This document shows, piece by piece, positions 45,028 to 54,121 of a DNA stretch of 64,000 bases. Below the pieces are notes generated by a model, which had not been told where the DNA came from, made no database searches, and worked only from the letters and a program-made list of their open reading frames with translations. This DNA is from WHTK01 sp965197795 (GTDB taxonomy: Bacteria; Chloroflexota; Dehalococcoidia; DSTF01; WHTK01): the NCBI GenBank assembly GCA_965197795.1, contig OZ240228.1:2294001-2358000 (forward strand). The letters are read 5' to 3'. A program made the translations under genes and the position numbers. The first letter of the stretch is position 1, and every line of letters starts with the position of its first letter.

Positions 45028-45741
45028 TTAGCGGCCGGAAACCGCGCGCGGCGGCGAGACATACGTCGGCTTCAACCCCAGCCGCCAGCGGATCTTCGCG
45101 TAAGTGCTGATCCAGTGCACCATCGGCAGAGAGCGATGCCCGATCATCCGCCCGCCGCGCAGCGACTGCAGCAGCTCCTGCGGCGTCTCGAAGTCGTCCA
45201 GCTCCAGTAGCGCGACGCCCAGCTCCCACGGGCTGTGCGAGTCCGTCCCCAGCGTGATCGGCTTGTCGACAGCCGCGGCCATGTCGCGCGCCTTCTGGTC
45301 GTGTCTGCCCAGGATGTTGCGGCAGTTGAAGCCCTCGATCGCGTCGACGTTCGTCTTCACGCGCTCGATCGCCTCGTCCGTCAGCACCGACCGCCGGAAG
45401 ATGTCGTACGGATGCGGGATCACGGCAAGGCCGCCCTGTTCGTGGATCGCGTCGATCGTGTCCTCGGGCGACATGCCGCGCGCCACCAGCTCCTTGAGGA
45501 ACAGGCCGATGATCTCGCCCTCGGCCGTCTTCACCTCTTCGCCCACGACCACCTTCAGCTTGCCGGCGGCGCGCTCCGCCGCCAGCTTCTCGATCACGAA
45601 AGCGCCCTCGATCTCGTTGTGGTCCGTCACCGCGATGCAGGTCACGCCCTTGCGCAGGCAGTTGTCGACGAATGCTTGCGGCCCGATCACCGAGTCGCGC
45701 GAGTAGTTGCTGTGGCTATGGAAATCGGCTCGTAGTTTCAT
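45028..45741 (-). CDS. PHP-domain metal-dependent phosphoesterase
   Basis: 237 aa. Metal-ligand motifs of the PHP fold: FHSHSNYSRDS at the start (HxH), CIAVTDHNEIEG, VGEEVKTAEGEIIG, VIPHPYD and LGTDSHSPWELG. Related proteins (TrpH/RnaseAM-like) cleave nucleoside 3',5'-bisphosphate or act as 5'-3' exonucleases on oligoribonucleotides. Start MKLRADFHSH at 45741. Confidence 0.88.
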   Translation of the reverse strand: MKLRADFHSHSNYSRDSVIGPQAFVDNCLRKGVTCIAVTDHNEIEGAFVIEKLAAERAAGKLKVVVGEEVKTAEGEIIGLFLKELVARGMSPEDTIDAIHEQGGLAVIPHPYDIFRRSVLTDEAIERVKTNVDAIEGFNCRNILGRHDQKARDMAAAVDKPITLGTDSHSPWELGVALLELDDFETPQELLQSLRGGRMIGHRSLPMVHWISTYAKIRWRLGLKPTYVSPPRAVSGR

Positions 45742-45813
45742 AAAGGCCGGTCCTTGCGAGGGCGACAGCCCGCAGCCATCTCGCGGGTTTGCCACGCGGC
45801 CGCGACTCGCGAT

Positions 45814-46086
45814 TTACGGCTCGTCCTCCTCGCCCTCGATCGGCGCGAACTCCTCATCCTCAGCCTCGAACGACTCGCCGCCGGCCCCGATCGTCTCACG
45901 GAGCTTCGTGATCCGCAGCTCGGCGCCGTCCAGCATTTGCTGGCACTTCTGCGCCAGCCCAACCGCGTCTTCGTAGGCCGCCAACGAGTCATCCAGGCTC
46001 AGCCCGCCCTCCTGCAGCAGCGCGACCTTCTCCTCCAGCTGGCGGTACATCTCCTCGAACGTTGGCTTCGGTTTGGAAGACGGCAT
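45814..46086 (-). CDS. xseB: Exodeoxyribonuclease VII small subunit
   Basis: 90 aa. PTFEEMYRQLEEKVALLQEG and LSLDDSLAAYEDAVGLAQKC are typical XseB. The start MPSSKPKP at 46086 gives the family's size; an in-frame ATG at 46179 would add 31 residues. The C-terminal 25 residues are acidic (EAEDEEFAPIEGEEDEP). A TAAACT box lies 10 nt before the ATG. Probably co-transcribed with the PHP gene and purN. Confidence 0.92.
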   Translation of the reverse strand: MPSSKPKPTFEEMYRQLEEKVALLQEGGLSLDDSLAAYEDAVGLAQKCQQMLDGAELRITKLRETIGAGGESFEAEDEEFAPIEGEEDEP

Positions 46087-46258
46087 GAACGGCCCCAGTT
46101 TATCGCTTTCCGGTGTGAGAGGCTCACCGGTTAAACAGGCGCTTGCTTTTTCTTCGTCGACCTGTACCAGGGTAGCCATCCTACAGCTCGGATTGATGCG
46201 GCGTTTTCGGTAACGGCTGGCCAGGGTTGTAAGATCGAGTCTCTTGAAGGAGGCTCCC

Positions 46259-46501
46259 ATGACCACCGAGACCGTGCACGACCCCGTATGCCACATGGAC
46301 ATCGACGCAGCGACGGCGGCCGGCACGTCAGAACACGAAGGCGTCACGTATTATTTCTGCGGCCGGGGCTGCAAGCTCGATTTCGACGAGGACCCCGCGG
46401 GCGTCCTCAAGGCCGAGGCCGAGTACGACCACTCGCAGCCTATGGACCACGGCATGATGACGGGCGAAGCGCCCAAGAAGCCCTGGTGGAAGTTCTGGTA
46501 G
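46259..46501 (+). CDS. YHS-domain protein
   Basis: 80 aa. The YHS pattern is clear: DPVCHMDIDAATAAGTSEHE, then GVTYYFCGRGCKLDFDEDP. Cysteines at these positions bind metal in copper- or heavy-metal-related proteins. The C-terminus has Met/His residues (HSQPMDHGMM). ATG 46259 follows AAGGAGG. Confidence 0.85.
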   Translation: MTTETVHDPVCHMDIDAATAAGTSEHEGVTYYFCGRGCKLDFDEDPAGVLKAEAEYDHSQPMDHGMMTGEAPKKPWWKFW

Positions 46502-46594
46502 ACCAGCTCCCGCGCATGTCGCGGATCCTGGGATGACGATTCAGCGAGAGTCTTAGTTTTGGAGTTGGACGAGCCTGTAGCTAGCGGTGTCGCC

Positions 46595-46888
46595 CTAGTG
46601 CGACCACCACATCTCTTCCCACATCTGCCGGATGCTGTACTGCTCCTTGAACGACTTCCCCTGCGCCACGCCGAGCGCATGCTCGGCCTCTGAAAGGCTG
46701 CCGTCCGAACGCCAGTTCATCGACTGCGCCAGGTAGCCCAGCTTCGCCTGCAGCTGACGCAGCGTCTCACTCGCCTTGGGGTCGTGGTAGTGCAGACGCG
46801 CCCATCGCAGCGTCTCCAACATGTCGTCCATGACCTTCGTGTATTCGGCTTCTACGTCGCGGGCGCCGCTGGTGGGGGTGTAGACCAT
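46595..46888 (-). CDS. Hypothetical helical protein
   Basis: 97 aa, not recognised. Mostly amphipathic helix (VEAEYTKVMDDMLETLRWAR, ASETLRQLQAKLGYLAQSMN) with Trp-rich end (MWEEMWWSH). No signal or membrane segment. TAGAAT 9 nt before the ATG suggests a very short leader. Codon use fits the neighbourhood. Confidence 0.65.
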   Translation of the reverse strand: MVYTPTSGARDVEAEYTKVMDDMLETLRWARLHYHDPKASETLRQLQAKLGYLAQSMNWRSDGSLSEAEHALGVAQGKSFKEQYSIRQMWEEMWWSH

Positions 46889-46911
46889 AGCTCCCGTATT
46901 CTACCTCAAAA

Positions 46912-47484
46912 TCACTGCGTCGGAATGCAAGGCGCCGCCGGGCTGACCTCACTCATGCAGCGGCGGTTGGTGACGTCGACTCTAACGATGCCGTCGACGA
47001 CCCTGAGGGGAAAACGGTCCAGATCTTCGCCCGCCGGCCCGGCCAGATGCTTGCCCGCGGCGTCCCAGGTGTTGCCCTGGCACGGATCCCAGAACAGCAT
47101 CGCCTCGAAACCCCTGGGCGGATCCCCCAGGCTGGTCAGCCCGTTCTCATCCTCGACGTACTGGATGCGGCACTCGAGCGCCGATTCGTCGCCCCGGCTC
47201 ACGTCTGCCTGGCTGGCCGGCCCGAGGTCGTACAAGGCCAGCAGCGATCCGCCCGACATCCTGACCACGAAGACGTGCTCCAACTCGAAGTAGCTCGCGG
47301 TCCGCGGCTCGAAGCCGTCCAGAGGCCCCGCCACGAAAACCGGCAGCTCCTCCGGCGGCGGCGCGTTGCCGCCCGGCTTCAAATAGAGAAAGAGTCCCAC
47401 CGTGGAGAAGAAGACCAGAATCGCACCCAACCCAAGCACCAGAACCCTGACGCGTGGCTGCGCGCCTTGCTGACTCTGATCCAA
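46912..47484 (-). CDS. Membrane-anchored Rieske-like protein lacking cluster histidines
   Basis: 190 aa. One membrane helix (VLVLGLGAILVFFSTVGLFL) then a domain whose end reads HLAGPAGEDLDRFPLRVVDG, as in Rieske proteins. Relatives have CxH and CxxH ligands; here the first site reads C105-R-I and the second is D-P-C135-Q-G, so both histidines are missing. It therefore probably cannot hold a 2Fe-2S cluster. TTG start with GGAGG and a TATAAT box upstream. Confidence 0.65.
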   Translation of the reverse strand: MDQSQQGAQPRVRVLVLGLGAILVFFSTVGLFLYLKPGGNAPPPEELPVFVAGPLDGFEPRTASYFELEHVFVVRMSGGSLLALYDLGPASQADVSRGDESALECRIQYVEDENGLTSLGDPPRGFEAMLFWDPCQGNTWDAAGKHLAGPAGEDLDRFPLRVVDGIVRVDVTNRRCMSEVSPAAPCIPTQ

Positions 47485-47581
47485 ACAAACCTCCGTTCGG
47501 CGGGTTGAACAATTATACCTAGCGTTGGCCCCGCGGCGTTACATCCTCGAACCCGCTGACGACCCGTAGAATGTACCCGCC

Positions 47582-48553
47582 ATGCAGGTCAGTCCCAGCG
47601 TCCGCGCCGTCCAGGTGCCCGAGACCAACCCGATGCACCCGCAGTTCACGACGATTTACCTCGTCGGCCGGGATCAGGTCCTGTCGATCGATACCGGCGC
47701 CGACGAGGATCGCTATCGCTGGATGCTGCGCGGCTATCTCGCCGCGACGGAGAGGGCGGAGATCGGCATGTGCGCCCTCTCGCATTTCCACTTCGACCAC
47801 TCCTCCAACCTGCGCTGGGTCTGCGAGGAGTTCAGCGCCGAAGCCCACGTCTCACCGCAAACCGCCGCCCGCCTCGACGGAAAGCTGCCCGGCCACGTGC
47901 TGTCCCTGAGCGAGGGCGAAACGCTGAGCCCCGGCGGCGGCGTCCGGCTTCAGGTCATGCACACGCCGGGCCACAGCCCCGATTCGCTCTGCTTCTACCT
48001 CGAGGACGAGGGCGTGCTGTTCACCGGCGACACGATCCTCGGCGGCACCACGACCGCCGTCGACGACCTCGCGGACTACCTGCAGAGCCTGCGACGGCTG
48101 CGCGCCCTGGGCAACCTGCGCGTCATCTGCCCCGGCCACGGACCGCTGATCGAGGACCCGGGCGCCTGGATCGACGAGTACATCTCGCACCGCGAGGGGC
48201 GCGAGTCTCAAATCCTGGCGCAGCTCTCGCAAGGTGAGGCGCTGACCAGCTGGCAGATCATGGAGCGCCTCTACACCGACATCGACTCCCGCCTCAGGCG
48301 TACGGCCGACCGCAACGTCCAGAGCCACCTCGTCAAGCTGCAGAAGGAGGGCCGGCTGCAGGTCCACGCCGGCAAGCCCCGTCAGCCAAGCGACGACGAA
48401 GTCGCGAAAGGGGCAGCCGAGCACTCCACTCGCGACGCGGTCATGCGCCAGGCGGACGAATACCGCGAGCAGGACCGCCGCCGCGCCCTACTCCTCCAGG
48501 AGAACCCGCCCACCGAGGAGTGGCTGGAGCCGCCACGCTTCGAGCTCGCCTGA
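47582..48553 (+). CDS. MBL-fold metallo-hydrolase with winged-helix tail
   Basis: 323 aa. Zinc motifs: SHFHFDHSSN (HxHxDH), MHTPGHSPDS, FTGDTILGG, and VICPGHGPLI. About residues 220-270 form a winged helix (LTSWQIMERLYTDIDSRLRR) as in LACTB2-type nucleases. The acting substrate is unknown (ribonuclease or thioester hydrolase). TAGAAT lies 9 nt before ATG 47582. Confidence 0.88.
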   Translation: MQVSPSVRAVQVPETNPMHPQFTTIYLVGRDQVLSIDTGADEDRYRWMLRGYLAATERAEIGMCALSHFHFDHSSNLRWVCEEFSAEAHVSPQTAARLDGKLPGHVLSLSEGETLSPGGGVRLQVMHTPGHSPDSLCFYLEDEGVLFTGDTILGGTTTAVDDLADYLQSLRRLRALGNLRVICPGHGPLIEDPGAWIDEYISHREGRESQILAQLSQGEALTSWQIMERLYTDIDSRLRRTADRNVQSHLVKLQKEGRLQVHAGKPRQPSDDEVAKGAAEHSTRDAVMRQADEYREQDRRRALLLQENPPTEEWLEPPRFELA

Positions 48554-48596
48554 CTCGCCTGACTCGCCTGCTCGGCAACGGACGGCCCCCACGTAG

Positions 48597-48619
48597 GGAC
48601 GAGAGCTTTAGCTCCGTCC
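48597..48619. repeat. Short hairpin repeat in the MBL-DUF4389 gap
   Basis: GGACGAGAGCTTTAGCTCCG plus TCC, inverted arms around TT, within a 236-bp gap that otherwise holds only a promoter. Three 9-bp repeats (GCCTGACTC) span the MBL stop codon. Confidence 0.5.
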
Positions 48620-48715
48620 GCCAATGCCCAATTTGGCAACCAACCCCGCGAAATGCCCTTGGCGACCCGCGCTTCAGCCCCGTCCGACGTAACTACGCGA
48701 AACCTCGATTGCAGC

Positions 48716-48744
48716 TTGACAACCCTCTCCCTCAGACGCATATT
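48716..48744 (+). promoter_or_regulatory. Promoter of the DUF4389 genes
   Basis: TTGACA, 17-bp spacer, CATATT. Perfect -35, -10 with 4 of 6 matches. The leader of about 40 nt ends in GGGAAGG before the ATG at 48790. Confidence 0.65.
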
Positions 48745-48789
48745 CCCCTTATCAGTTAGCAGTTCGCAAGCAAAGGGAAGGCCCAGACC

Positions 48790-49419
48790 ATGACGACAGC
48801 CGAAGCGTCCCCCGATTACCCGGTTCGTCTTGACGTTCAGAGACCCGAGAGGCAGTCCCGGCTGACCAACTTCCCGCTCGGGATCGGCGGTTTCATCAGA
48901 GTGATACTCGCGGTTCCCCACCTGATCATCGTCTACTTCCTACAGATCGTGGCCAACATCGTCTACTTCATCGCTACCTTTGCGATCCTCTTCACGAGAC
49001 GCTACCCGGCGGGGCTTTTCAACTTTTACGTCGGCTACATGCGCTGGAACGCCAACATGATCGGTTACCTTGTCCATGTTTATGACAAGTACCCACCGTT
49101 CAGCATGGATGCGCAGTCGGACTACCCGCTGTCCCTGAGTATCGATTCCCCGCCAGAACTGAACCGTATCCTCAATTTCCCGCTCTTCATCGGCTACTTC
49201 ATCAAGACGGTACTACTCATACCGCACCTCATCATCCTCGTCTTTCTGATCCTCGCGGCGATGGTCGTTCTCTTCATCGCCCAGTTCGCGATCCTGTTCA
49301 CGGGTTCGTTTCCGGAAGGCATGCACCGCTTCATGATCGGTGTAGGGCGCTGGTCCACGCGCGTCACCGCCTACAGCGTCGCCCTCACGGACAAATACCC
49401 GCCGTTTTCCATGAATTGA
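48790..49419 (+). CDS. DUF4389 membrane protein (copy 1)
   Basis: 209 aa, internally duplicated. Each half has NFPLxIGxFIxxxLxxPH then two membrane helices, FAILFT, a short basic loop with RW, and ends DKYPPFSM. The halves are residues about 15-115 and 115-209. Function unknown. It is followed after 38 nt by a paralogue. Confidence 0.85.
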   Translation: MTTAEASPDYPVRLDVQRPERQSRLTNFPLGIGGFIRVILAVPHLIIVYFLQIVANIVYFIATFAILFTRRYPAGLFNFYVGYMRWNANMIGYLVHVYDKYPPFSMDAQSDYPLSLSIDSPPELNRILNFPLFIGYFIKTVLLIPHLIILVFLILAAMVVLFIAQFAILFTGSFPEGMHRFMIGVGRWSTRVTAYSVALTDKYPPFSMN

Positions 49420-49457
49420 GGACGCAGGGCGGCTAGCCGCCACAGAATGGAATGCTC

Positions 49458-50092
49458 ATGTCGACGGATTTTGGGGTTACTGCCACTGTCAACCCCGCTG
49501 TGCGGCTACAGCTCGAATTCCCGCAGCAGCAAAGACGTCTAACCAACTTCCCGCTGCTCCTCGGAACAGTCATTCGACTCGTTCTCCTCGCGCCGCATAT
49601 CTTGGTTCTTTACTACCTCTGGCCAGTGCAGTTCGTTGCATACTGCGTATCGACCTTCGGAATTCTCCTCACCGGGAGATACCCCCGTGGGCTATTCAAA
49701 CTGCAGGTAGGCATCATTCGCTGGACGACGAACATCTCTGCTTACTATTTCCACCTGTTTGATGAGTATCCGCCCATGGACCTCGACCATCGACCGGGCC
49801 GACCCGTGACATTCGAGGTCGACTATCCGGCCGCTCCCTCACGTTGGCTTAACTTCCCAATCGTCGGCCTGTTTATCAAGCTGATTCTGCTTTTACCGCA
49901 CATCTTCGTTCTCTACTGCCTCTTCATCGTTGCCGGATTACTCGTCTTCCTCGCGCAGTTCGCAATCTTTTTTTCGCGTACTTTCCCAAAGGGAATGCAC
50001 ACCTTCGTGGTTGGCTTCCACCGCTGGTCACTGCGAGTGCATGGTACTTGTACGGTTTCACGGACAAATACCCTCCCTTTAGCCTCAGCTGA
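49458..50092 (+). pseudogene. DUF4389 membrane protein (copy 2), frameshift near its end
   Basis: Same internal two-fold design as copy 1 (LTNFPLLLGTVIRLVLLAPH; WLNFPIVGLFIKLILLLPHI). After HRWSLRVHG (50041-50045) the phase is lost, while another frame continues YLYGFTDKYPPFSLS to TGA at 50092, the expected ending. One missing base explains it. Without correction the protein gets 26 unrelated residues. Confidence 0.75.
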
Positions 50093-50120
50093 CTCCTGGG
50101 GACTGGCAACCGCGACGTGC

Positions 50121-50126
50121 TAACCT
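50121..50126 (+). promoter_or_regulatory. -10 box for leaderless small membrane gene
   Basis: TAACCT, GAGTTC, GTG at 50133 (6 nt). Confidence 0.4.
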
Positions 50127-50132
50127 GAGTTC

Positions 50133-50330
50133 GTGCTGTTTCAGTCCCGCGGCCTGCGCCTTAGCATCGCGGGCGGCGTTCTCGTCCTGGTCAGCAGCTT
50201 CTCGCTGCTCCTCCTACCGGACTTCGTGGCAGGCGCCGGAATGCTCCTCGGTGCTTGCGCCGTCGGCGCCGGCTTCATGTGGACGATGGCGGAATTCTAC
50301 ATACCGCCACAGCAGCCGCCGGACGCCTAG
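50133..50330 (+). CDS. Small two-helix membrane protein
   Basis: 65 aa. Two membrane helices (LSIAGGVLVLVSSFSLLLLP; GAGMLLGACAVGAGFMW) with a Pro-rich end. GTG start. Not recognised. It overlaps the convergent DUF922 gene by 4 nt. Confidence 0.6.
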   Translation: MLFQSRGLRLSIAGGVLVLVSSFSLLLLPDFVAGAGMLLGACAVGAGFMWTMAEFYIPPQQPPDA

Positions 50331-51355
50331 CGCGTCCAGTTGAACTCATCGACCAACGCGTTCGTCTCGTCGATCAGCTGATCGCGCTTCGATACCAGCA
50401 ACTCACGCTGGGCCAGAGCGTCATTGTGCTCGTCCACAGCCTCGTTGTGGCGAGCCTGAAGCGAGTTGCGCTGCTGGATCAGCACCGTCAGCTTCGCCTG
50501 CTTGTCCGCCTGAGACTCGTTGGAGTCGTTGACCGCCTTGATCTCCTGATCGATGTCGCTGATCTCGAAGAGCAGGGAGTTGAGTTCGGCGCGAAGGTCC
50601 GTGATCTCGGTGTCGAGGCCGCTAATCTGAACCTGCAGTGAGTTGATCTCAGCCCGGCTCGCATCGATCTGCGCCGCGAGCGGTTGGCGCAGCAGCGCCA
50701 GCCGCTCGAACTCCTGCTGGTGGAACTCTGCCTGCTGGTCGTTAATCTCCGCCTGCGCTTCGGACCAGACGCGCTCGATTTCCGCCTCGAGGTTGTCGCA
50801 GTCGGAGAGCGGGCCCATGGCCAGCATGCGCTCGCGGATCGTCCCGGCTCCGTCTTCGTAGATGTCGACGTGCGTTTGCTCATGGACCGCAACGCTCTCC
50901 GCGTACGCATCCCAGTCGTCGCGAATGCTGCTGGGCAGCAACTCGGTATCGAGGTGCGCCGGCAGCGTCACAACCATCTCAGCTTTGATCGTCATGCTAT
51001 CGATGGTGCAGACGCCGGTCTCCGAGCCGCCCTGCCATTCGTAGCCCCACACCACGGACGTCAGGCCGCTGCCGCGCTTGCCATCGGCATCCGTCGGTCC
51101 GTTCCGCTCGATGTGGTTGAAGATCGACTCGGTCGTAATGCCTTCTACGTCGTAGTAGGTGGGCTCCAGGCTCGTATCCAGCTCGATCGAAACGGTCAGC
51201 GAGTCCGTCCCGCTGAGCTCAGAGGCCTTCGCACTGTCACCGCCGCTCGACGGCGTGCTCTCGGCGCTTTTGTCCCCGCCGCCACAGGTGAGCGCCAATA
51301 CACCGCACGTTAACGCGGCAAGCAATGCCACCCTTGGCCGGCTCCTCCAAGACAT
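50327..51355 (-). CDS. DUF922 lipoprotein, predicted zinc protease with coiled coil
   Basis: 342 aa. N-terminal lipoprotein-like signal with Cys near LALTCGGG. The DUF922 domain has YYDVEGITTESIFNHI near its start and SVAVHEQTHVDIYEDGA (HExxH), the presumed metal site of secreted proteases of this family. About residues 200-335 form a long coiled coil (RLALLRQPLAAQIDASRAEI and so on). ATG 51355 lies 7 nt after TAACAT. Role unknown. Confidence 0.82.
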   Translation of the reverse strand: MSWRSRPRVALLAALTCGVLALTCGGGDKSAESTPSSGGDSAKASELSGTDSLTVSIELDTSLEPTYYDVEGITTESIFNHIERNGPTDADGKRGSGLTSVVWGYEWQGGSETGVCTIDSMTIKAEMVVTLPAHLDTELLPSSIRDDWDAYAESVAVHEQTHVDIYEDGAGTIRERMLAMGPLSDCDNLEAEIERVWSEAQAEINDQQAEFHQQEFERLALLRQPLAAQIDASRAEINSLQVQISGLDTEITDLRAELNSLLFEISDIDQEIKAVNDSNESQADKQAKLTVLIQQRNSLQARHNEAVDEHNDALAQRELLVSKRDQLIDETNALVDEFNWTR

Positions 51356-51365
51356 AAACGCTATG

Positions 51366-52466
51366 TTATTCGTCCTCCAACGCAATAGCGACGGTCTCCT
51401 CCAGCATCAAAGCGACCCGCCACTCGCGTCGCGATGCCACCCCCATGACCTGGTATGGGTGCGCCGACACGTCCGCCTCGATCACACACTGATCATTGTC
51501 GGACCCTGTAACCCCAAGATAGAGCCGATGGTTGTTTCCTGTCGCCACTTCGTCGATCAACTCGACGTCCAGCACCGTGTCAAGCTGGTTCGTGTGTGGT
51601 CTATCCCGCCGCAACAAGATCACGTGCTCCGGACGCACACTCACGGCTGCCCGGCGGCTCCGCGCCAGCCTGGCGTTCGGACGCGCCCTGACTCTGAACC
51701 ACGGCGTCTCGATCTCGATATAAGCCTCCGTCTTCGAGACGACCGTGCCCTCGAATATGTTCCGCGCCTCCAGCAGCTCCGCCACGCGGACCGATGCCGG
51801 GTCTCTGAACACCTCGGCGCGAGGCCCACACTGCAGCACGGCGCCGTCGTCGTAAACAGCGATGCGATCCGCCAGCGAGTACGCCTCCTGCAGGTCGTGC
51901 GTGACGAAGAGCGCCAGCAGCCCAAGCTGCCGCCGCAGCCGCGTCACCTCGCGCCGCAGTGCGTTGCGGATCGGTGCGTCCAGTGCGTTGAACGGCTCGT
52001 CCAGAAGCAGCACACGCGGACGCGCCGCCAGCGCGCGCCCCAGCGCGACGCGCTGTTGCTGTCCGCCGGATGTCTCCCGCGGCAGGCGTCTCTCCAAACC
52101 GCCGAGCCCGAGCAGCTCGACCAGCTCTCGCACCCGTTCCTGCTGCGCCCGCTTCGGCCAGCCATGCAGCCCGAACGCGATGTTCTCCGCCACGCTCAGA
52201 TGTGGAAACAACGCCAGGTCCTGCACCACGTACCCGACACTGCGAGCTTGCGGCGCCACGTCGAGGCCGGCTCTCGAATCGAAGACCGGCCCGGAGGGCA
52301 GCTCGATGCGGCCCTCGTCCGGTGTCAACAGTCCGGCGAGCGCCCGCAGCGTCAGAGACTTGCCGGAGCCTGAAGGCCCCAGCAGCACGACGAGCTCATC
52401 TGCTGCGTCGAAGCGCGGACGCAGCTGGAAGTCGCCCAGCCGCTTCTCGAAGTCGACGCTCAGCAC
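51366..52466 (-). CDS. modC: Molybdate ABC importer ATPase
   Basis: 366 aa. Walker A GPSGSGKSLTL, signature TSGGQQQRVALGRALA, Walker B VLLLDEPFNALD. The C-terminal part (about 230-366) has a TOBE/OB-like regulatory segment with VSVRPEHVILLRRD and GNNHRLYLGV. It follows modB by one base. Molybdate is favoured over tungstate or sulfate because mobA lies divergently beyond padR. Confidence 0.88.
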   Translation of the reverse strand: MLSVDFEKRLGDFQLRPRFDAADELVVLLGPSGSGKSLTLRALAGLLTPDEGRIELPSGPVFDSRAGLDVAPQARSVGYVVQDLALFPHLSVAENIAFGLHGWPKRAQQERVRELVELLGLGGLERRLPRETSGGQQQRVALGRALAARPRVLLLDEPFNALDAPIRNALRREVTRLRRQLGLLALFVTHDLQEAYSLADRIAVYDDGAVLQCGPRAEVFRDPASVRVAELLEARNIFEGTVVSKTEAYIEIETPWFRVRARPNARLARSRRAAVSVRPEHVILLRRDRPHTNQLDTVLDVELIDEVATGNNHRLYLGVTGSDNDQCVIEADVSAHPYQVMGVASRREWRVALMLEETVAIALEDE

Positions 52467-52467
52467 G

Positions 52468-53289
52468 TCAGACGCCCGGCCGCGCCGCCTGGCGCGCCAC
52501 CAGCCGCAATAGCAGTAGAAGCGCCGCCGCCGCGACGACGAGGATCACGGCCAGCGCGATCGCCACGTTGACCGACGATCCGGAGTCGAAGACGCCGATG
52601 ATCGCCAACGGCATCGTCTGCGTCCGCTCCGGGAAGCTCCCGGCGAAGACCAGCGTCGCGCCCAGCTCGCTCAGCGCCCGAGCCCAGCACAGGATCGCCC
52701 CGGCCAGCACCGAGCGCCACGATAGAGGCAGGACGATACGCCAGAAGACGCGCAGCGGCCCGGCGCCCAGCGTCGCCGCCACGCCCTCGTACTCCGGGCT
52801 GACGCCTTCGAAGCCCGCCTTTACGGTGCGGATGTAATACGGCGCCGACACGAAGAGCTGCGCCATCACCACCGCGGCGGTCGTAAACGCCAGCTCGATT
52901 CCGAGCGCATCCAGTTCCCCGCTCAGCACGCCTCGCCGCCCAAACGCAACCAGCAGCGCCACTCCCGCCACGGTCGGCGGCAAGACGATCGGCAGGTCGA
53001 CCAGCAGGTCGACCAGCATCTTGCCGGGAAACTCACGCCGCGCCAGCAGATAGGCCACCGGCGTGCCGAACAGGACGGCCAGCAGCAGCGCGATCGTGCT
53101 CGTGATCGCGCTCAACCGCATCGAGTCCAGCACCAGCTTGGACGTCAGGTTGTCCGCGAGCTCGCCGCTTTCGACCGCGCGCCAGCCCAGCGCCAGCAGT
53201 GGCAGCGCCACGAACCCCACGAAGATCAGCGCCAGCGGCGCGAAGGCACGCGTCGTGTCGACGCCGGCTGCGGTTCTCGATCGGGACAT
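52468..53289 (-). CDS. modB: Molybdate ABC importer permease
   Basis: 273 aa, about six membrane helices. DLLVDLPIVLPPTVAGVALL and the EAA-type loop RIVLPLSWRSVLAGAILCWA with RALSELGATLVFAG identify ModB. The start MSRSRTAAG at 53289 is chosen because it lies just after the modA stop; the longer frame would overlap. Confidence 0.9.
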   Translation of the reverse strand: MSRSRTAAGVDTTRAFAPLALIFVGFVALPLLALGWRAVESGELADNLTSKLVLDSMRLSAITSTIALLLAVLFGTPVAYLLARREFPGKMLVDLLVDLPIVLPPTVAGVALLVAFGRRGVLSGELDALGIELAFTTAAVVMAQLFVSAPYYIRTVKAGFEGVSPEYEGVAATLGAGPLRVFWRIVLPLSWRSVLAGAILCWARALSELGATLVFAGSFPERTQTMPLAIIGVFDSGSSVNVAIALAVILVVAAAALLLLLRLVARQAARPGV

Positions 53290-53293
53290 CACG

Positions 53294-54121
53294 CTAGCCC
53301 GCACCCAAGAAGCCGTGCCTGGCCAAAATCGCCTGCGCCGGCTCCGATAACAGGAACTCGAGGAAAGCCCGAGCCGTCGCGTCGTTGCGCCGGCCGGTCA
53401 CCAGCGCTGCCGGGTACTCCGCCACCACGTTCAACGCGTCCAGGATCTCGATCCTCGCCAGATTGGCGGCCAGCGCCTCGGTCACGTCCGTCGCGTAGAC
53501 GATCCCGGCATCGGCCTCACCCAGCTCCACCTTCGCAACGACCTGCTTCACGTTGCTCTCGAGTGACACCACGTTATCCAGCACGGCCGCGCCGTACCCG
53601 GCCCCAAAGACAGCAGCGACCGACATCGCCTCCAGCACCTGCCGCGTGTACGCCCCCACCGGGACCTCCTCGCGCGCCACGACCAGCTTCAGCCCTTCGC
53701 GATCGAGGTCCGCCGGCGACTCCAGGTCCGCCGGATTGTCCGCCGGCGCGATGATCACGAGGTGGTTACGCGCAAACGTGCTGGCCACCGGCTCCACCAC
53801 GCCGCTCTGCAGCGCCAGGGCCATCTGCTCTCGGTTCGCGCTGGCGAAGACGTCGGCTCGCGCCCCTTGCTCCAGCTGCGCGCGCAGCGTCGGGGTACCC
53901 GCGAAGTTGAATTCGACCGCCGTCCCTTCGTACGTCTCCTCGAAGTCAACCGCGATCTCCTCGAACGCGTCCCTCAGCGAGGCTGCTGCAAAGACGGTGA
54001 TCTTTCCTGATGGCGTCCCACCCGCGGCGACTTCGCCATCGTCACCACCGCAGGCAAGTAGGCCAACCGAAAGGAAGACCAGCGCTATCGCGGCGATTCG
54101 TCTCCCGTGTTGCGCTCTCAT
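53294..54121 (-). CDS. modA: Molybdate-binding lipoprotein
   Basis: 275 aa. Lipoprotein signal with LSVGLLACGGDDG. The binding-protein core has ITVFAAASLRDAFEEIAVDF, FNFAGTPTLRAQLEQGARAD and VFASANREQM, all typical of ModA, including the Ser/Ala ligand loops. ATG 54121 overlaps the padR stop (ATGA), so padR, modA, modB and modC are one operon. Confidence 0.92.
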   Translation of the reverse strand: MRAQHGRRIAAIALVFLSVGLLACGGDDGEVAAGGTPSGKITVFAAASLRDAFEEIAVDFEETYEGTAVEFNFAGTPTLRAQLEQGARADVFASANREQMALALQSGVVEPVASTFARNHLVIIAPADNPADLESPADLDREGLKLVVAREEVPVGAYTRQVLEAMSVAAVFGAGYGAAVLDNVVSLESNVKQVVAKVELGEADAGIVYATDVTEALAANLARIEILDALNVVAEYPAALVTGRRNDATARAFLEFLLSEPAQAILARHGFLGAG

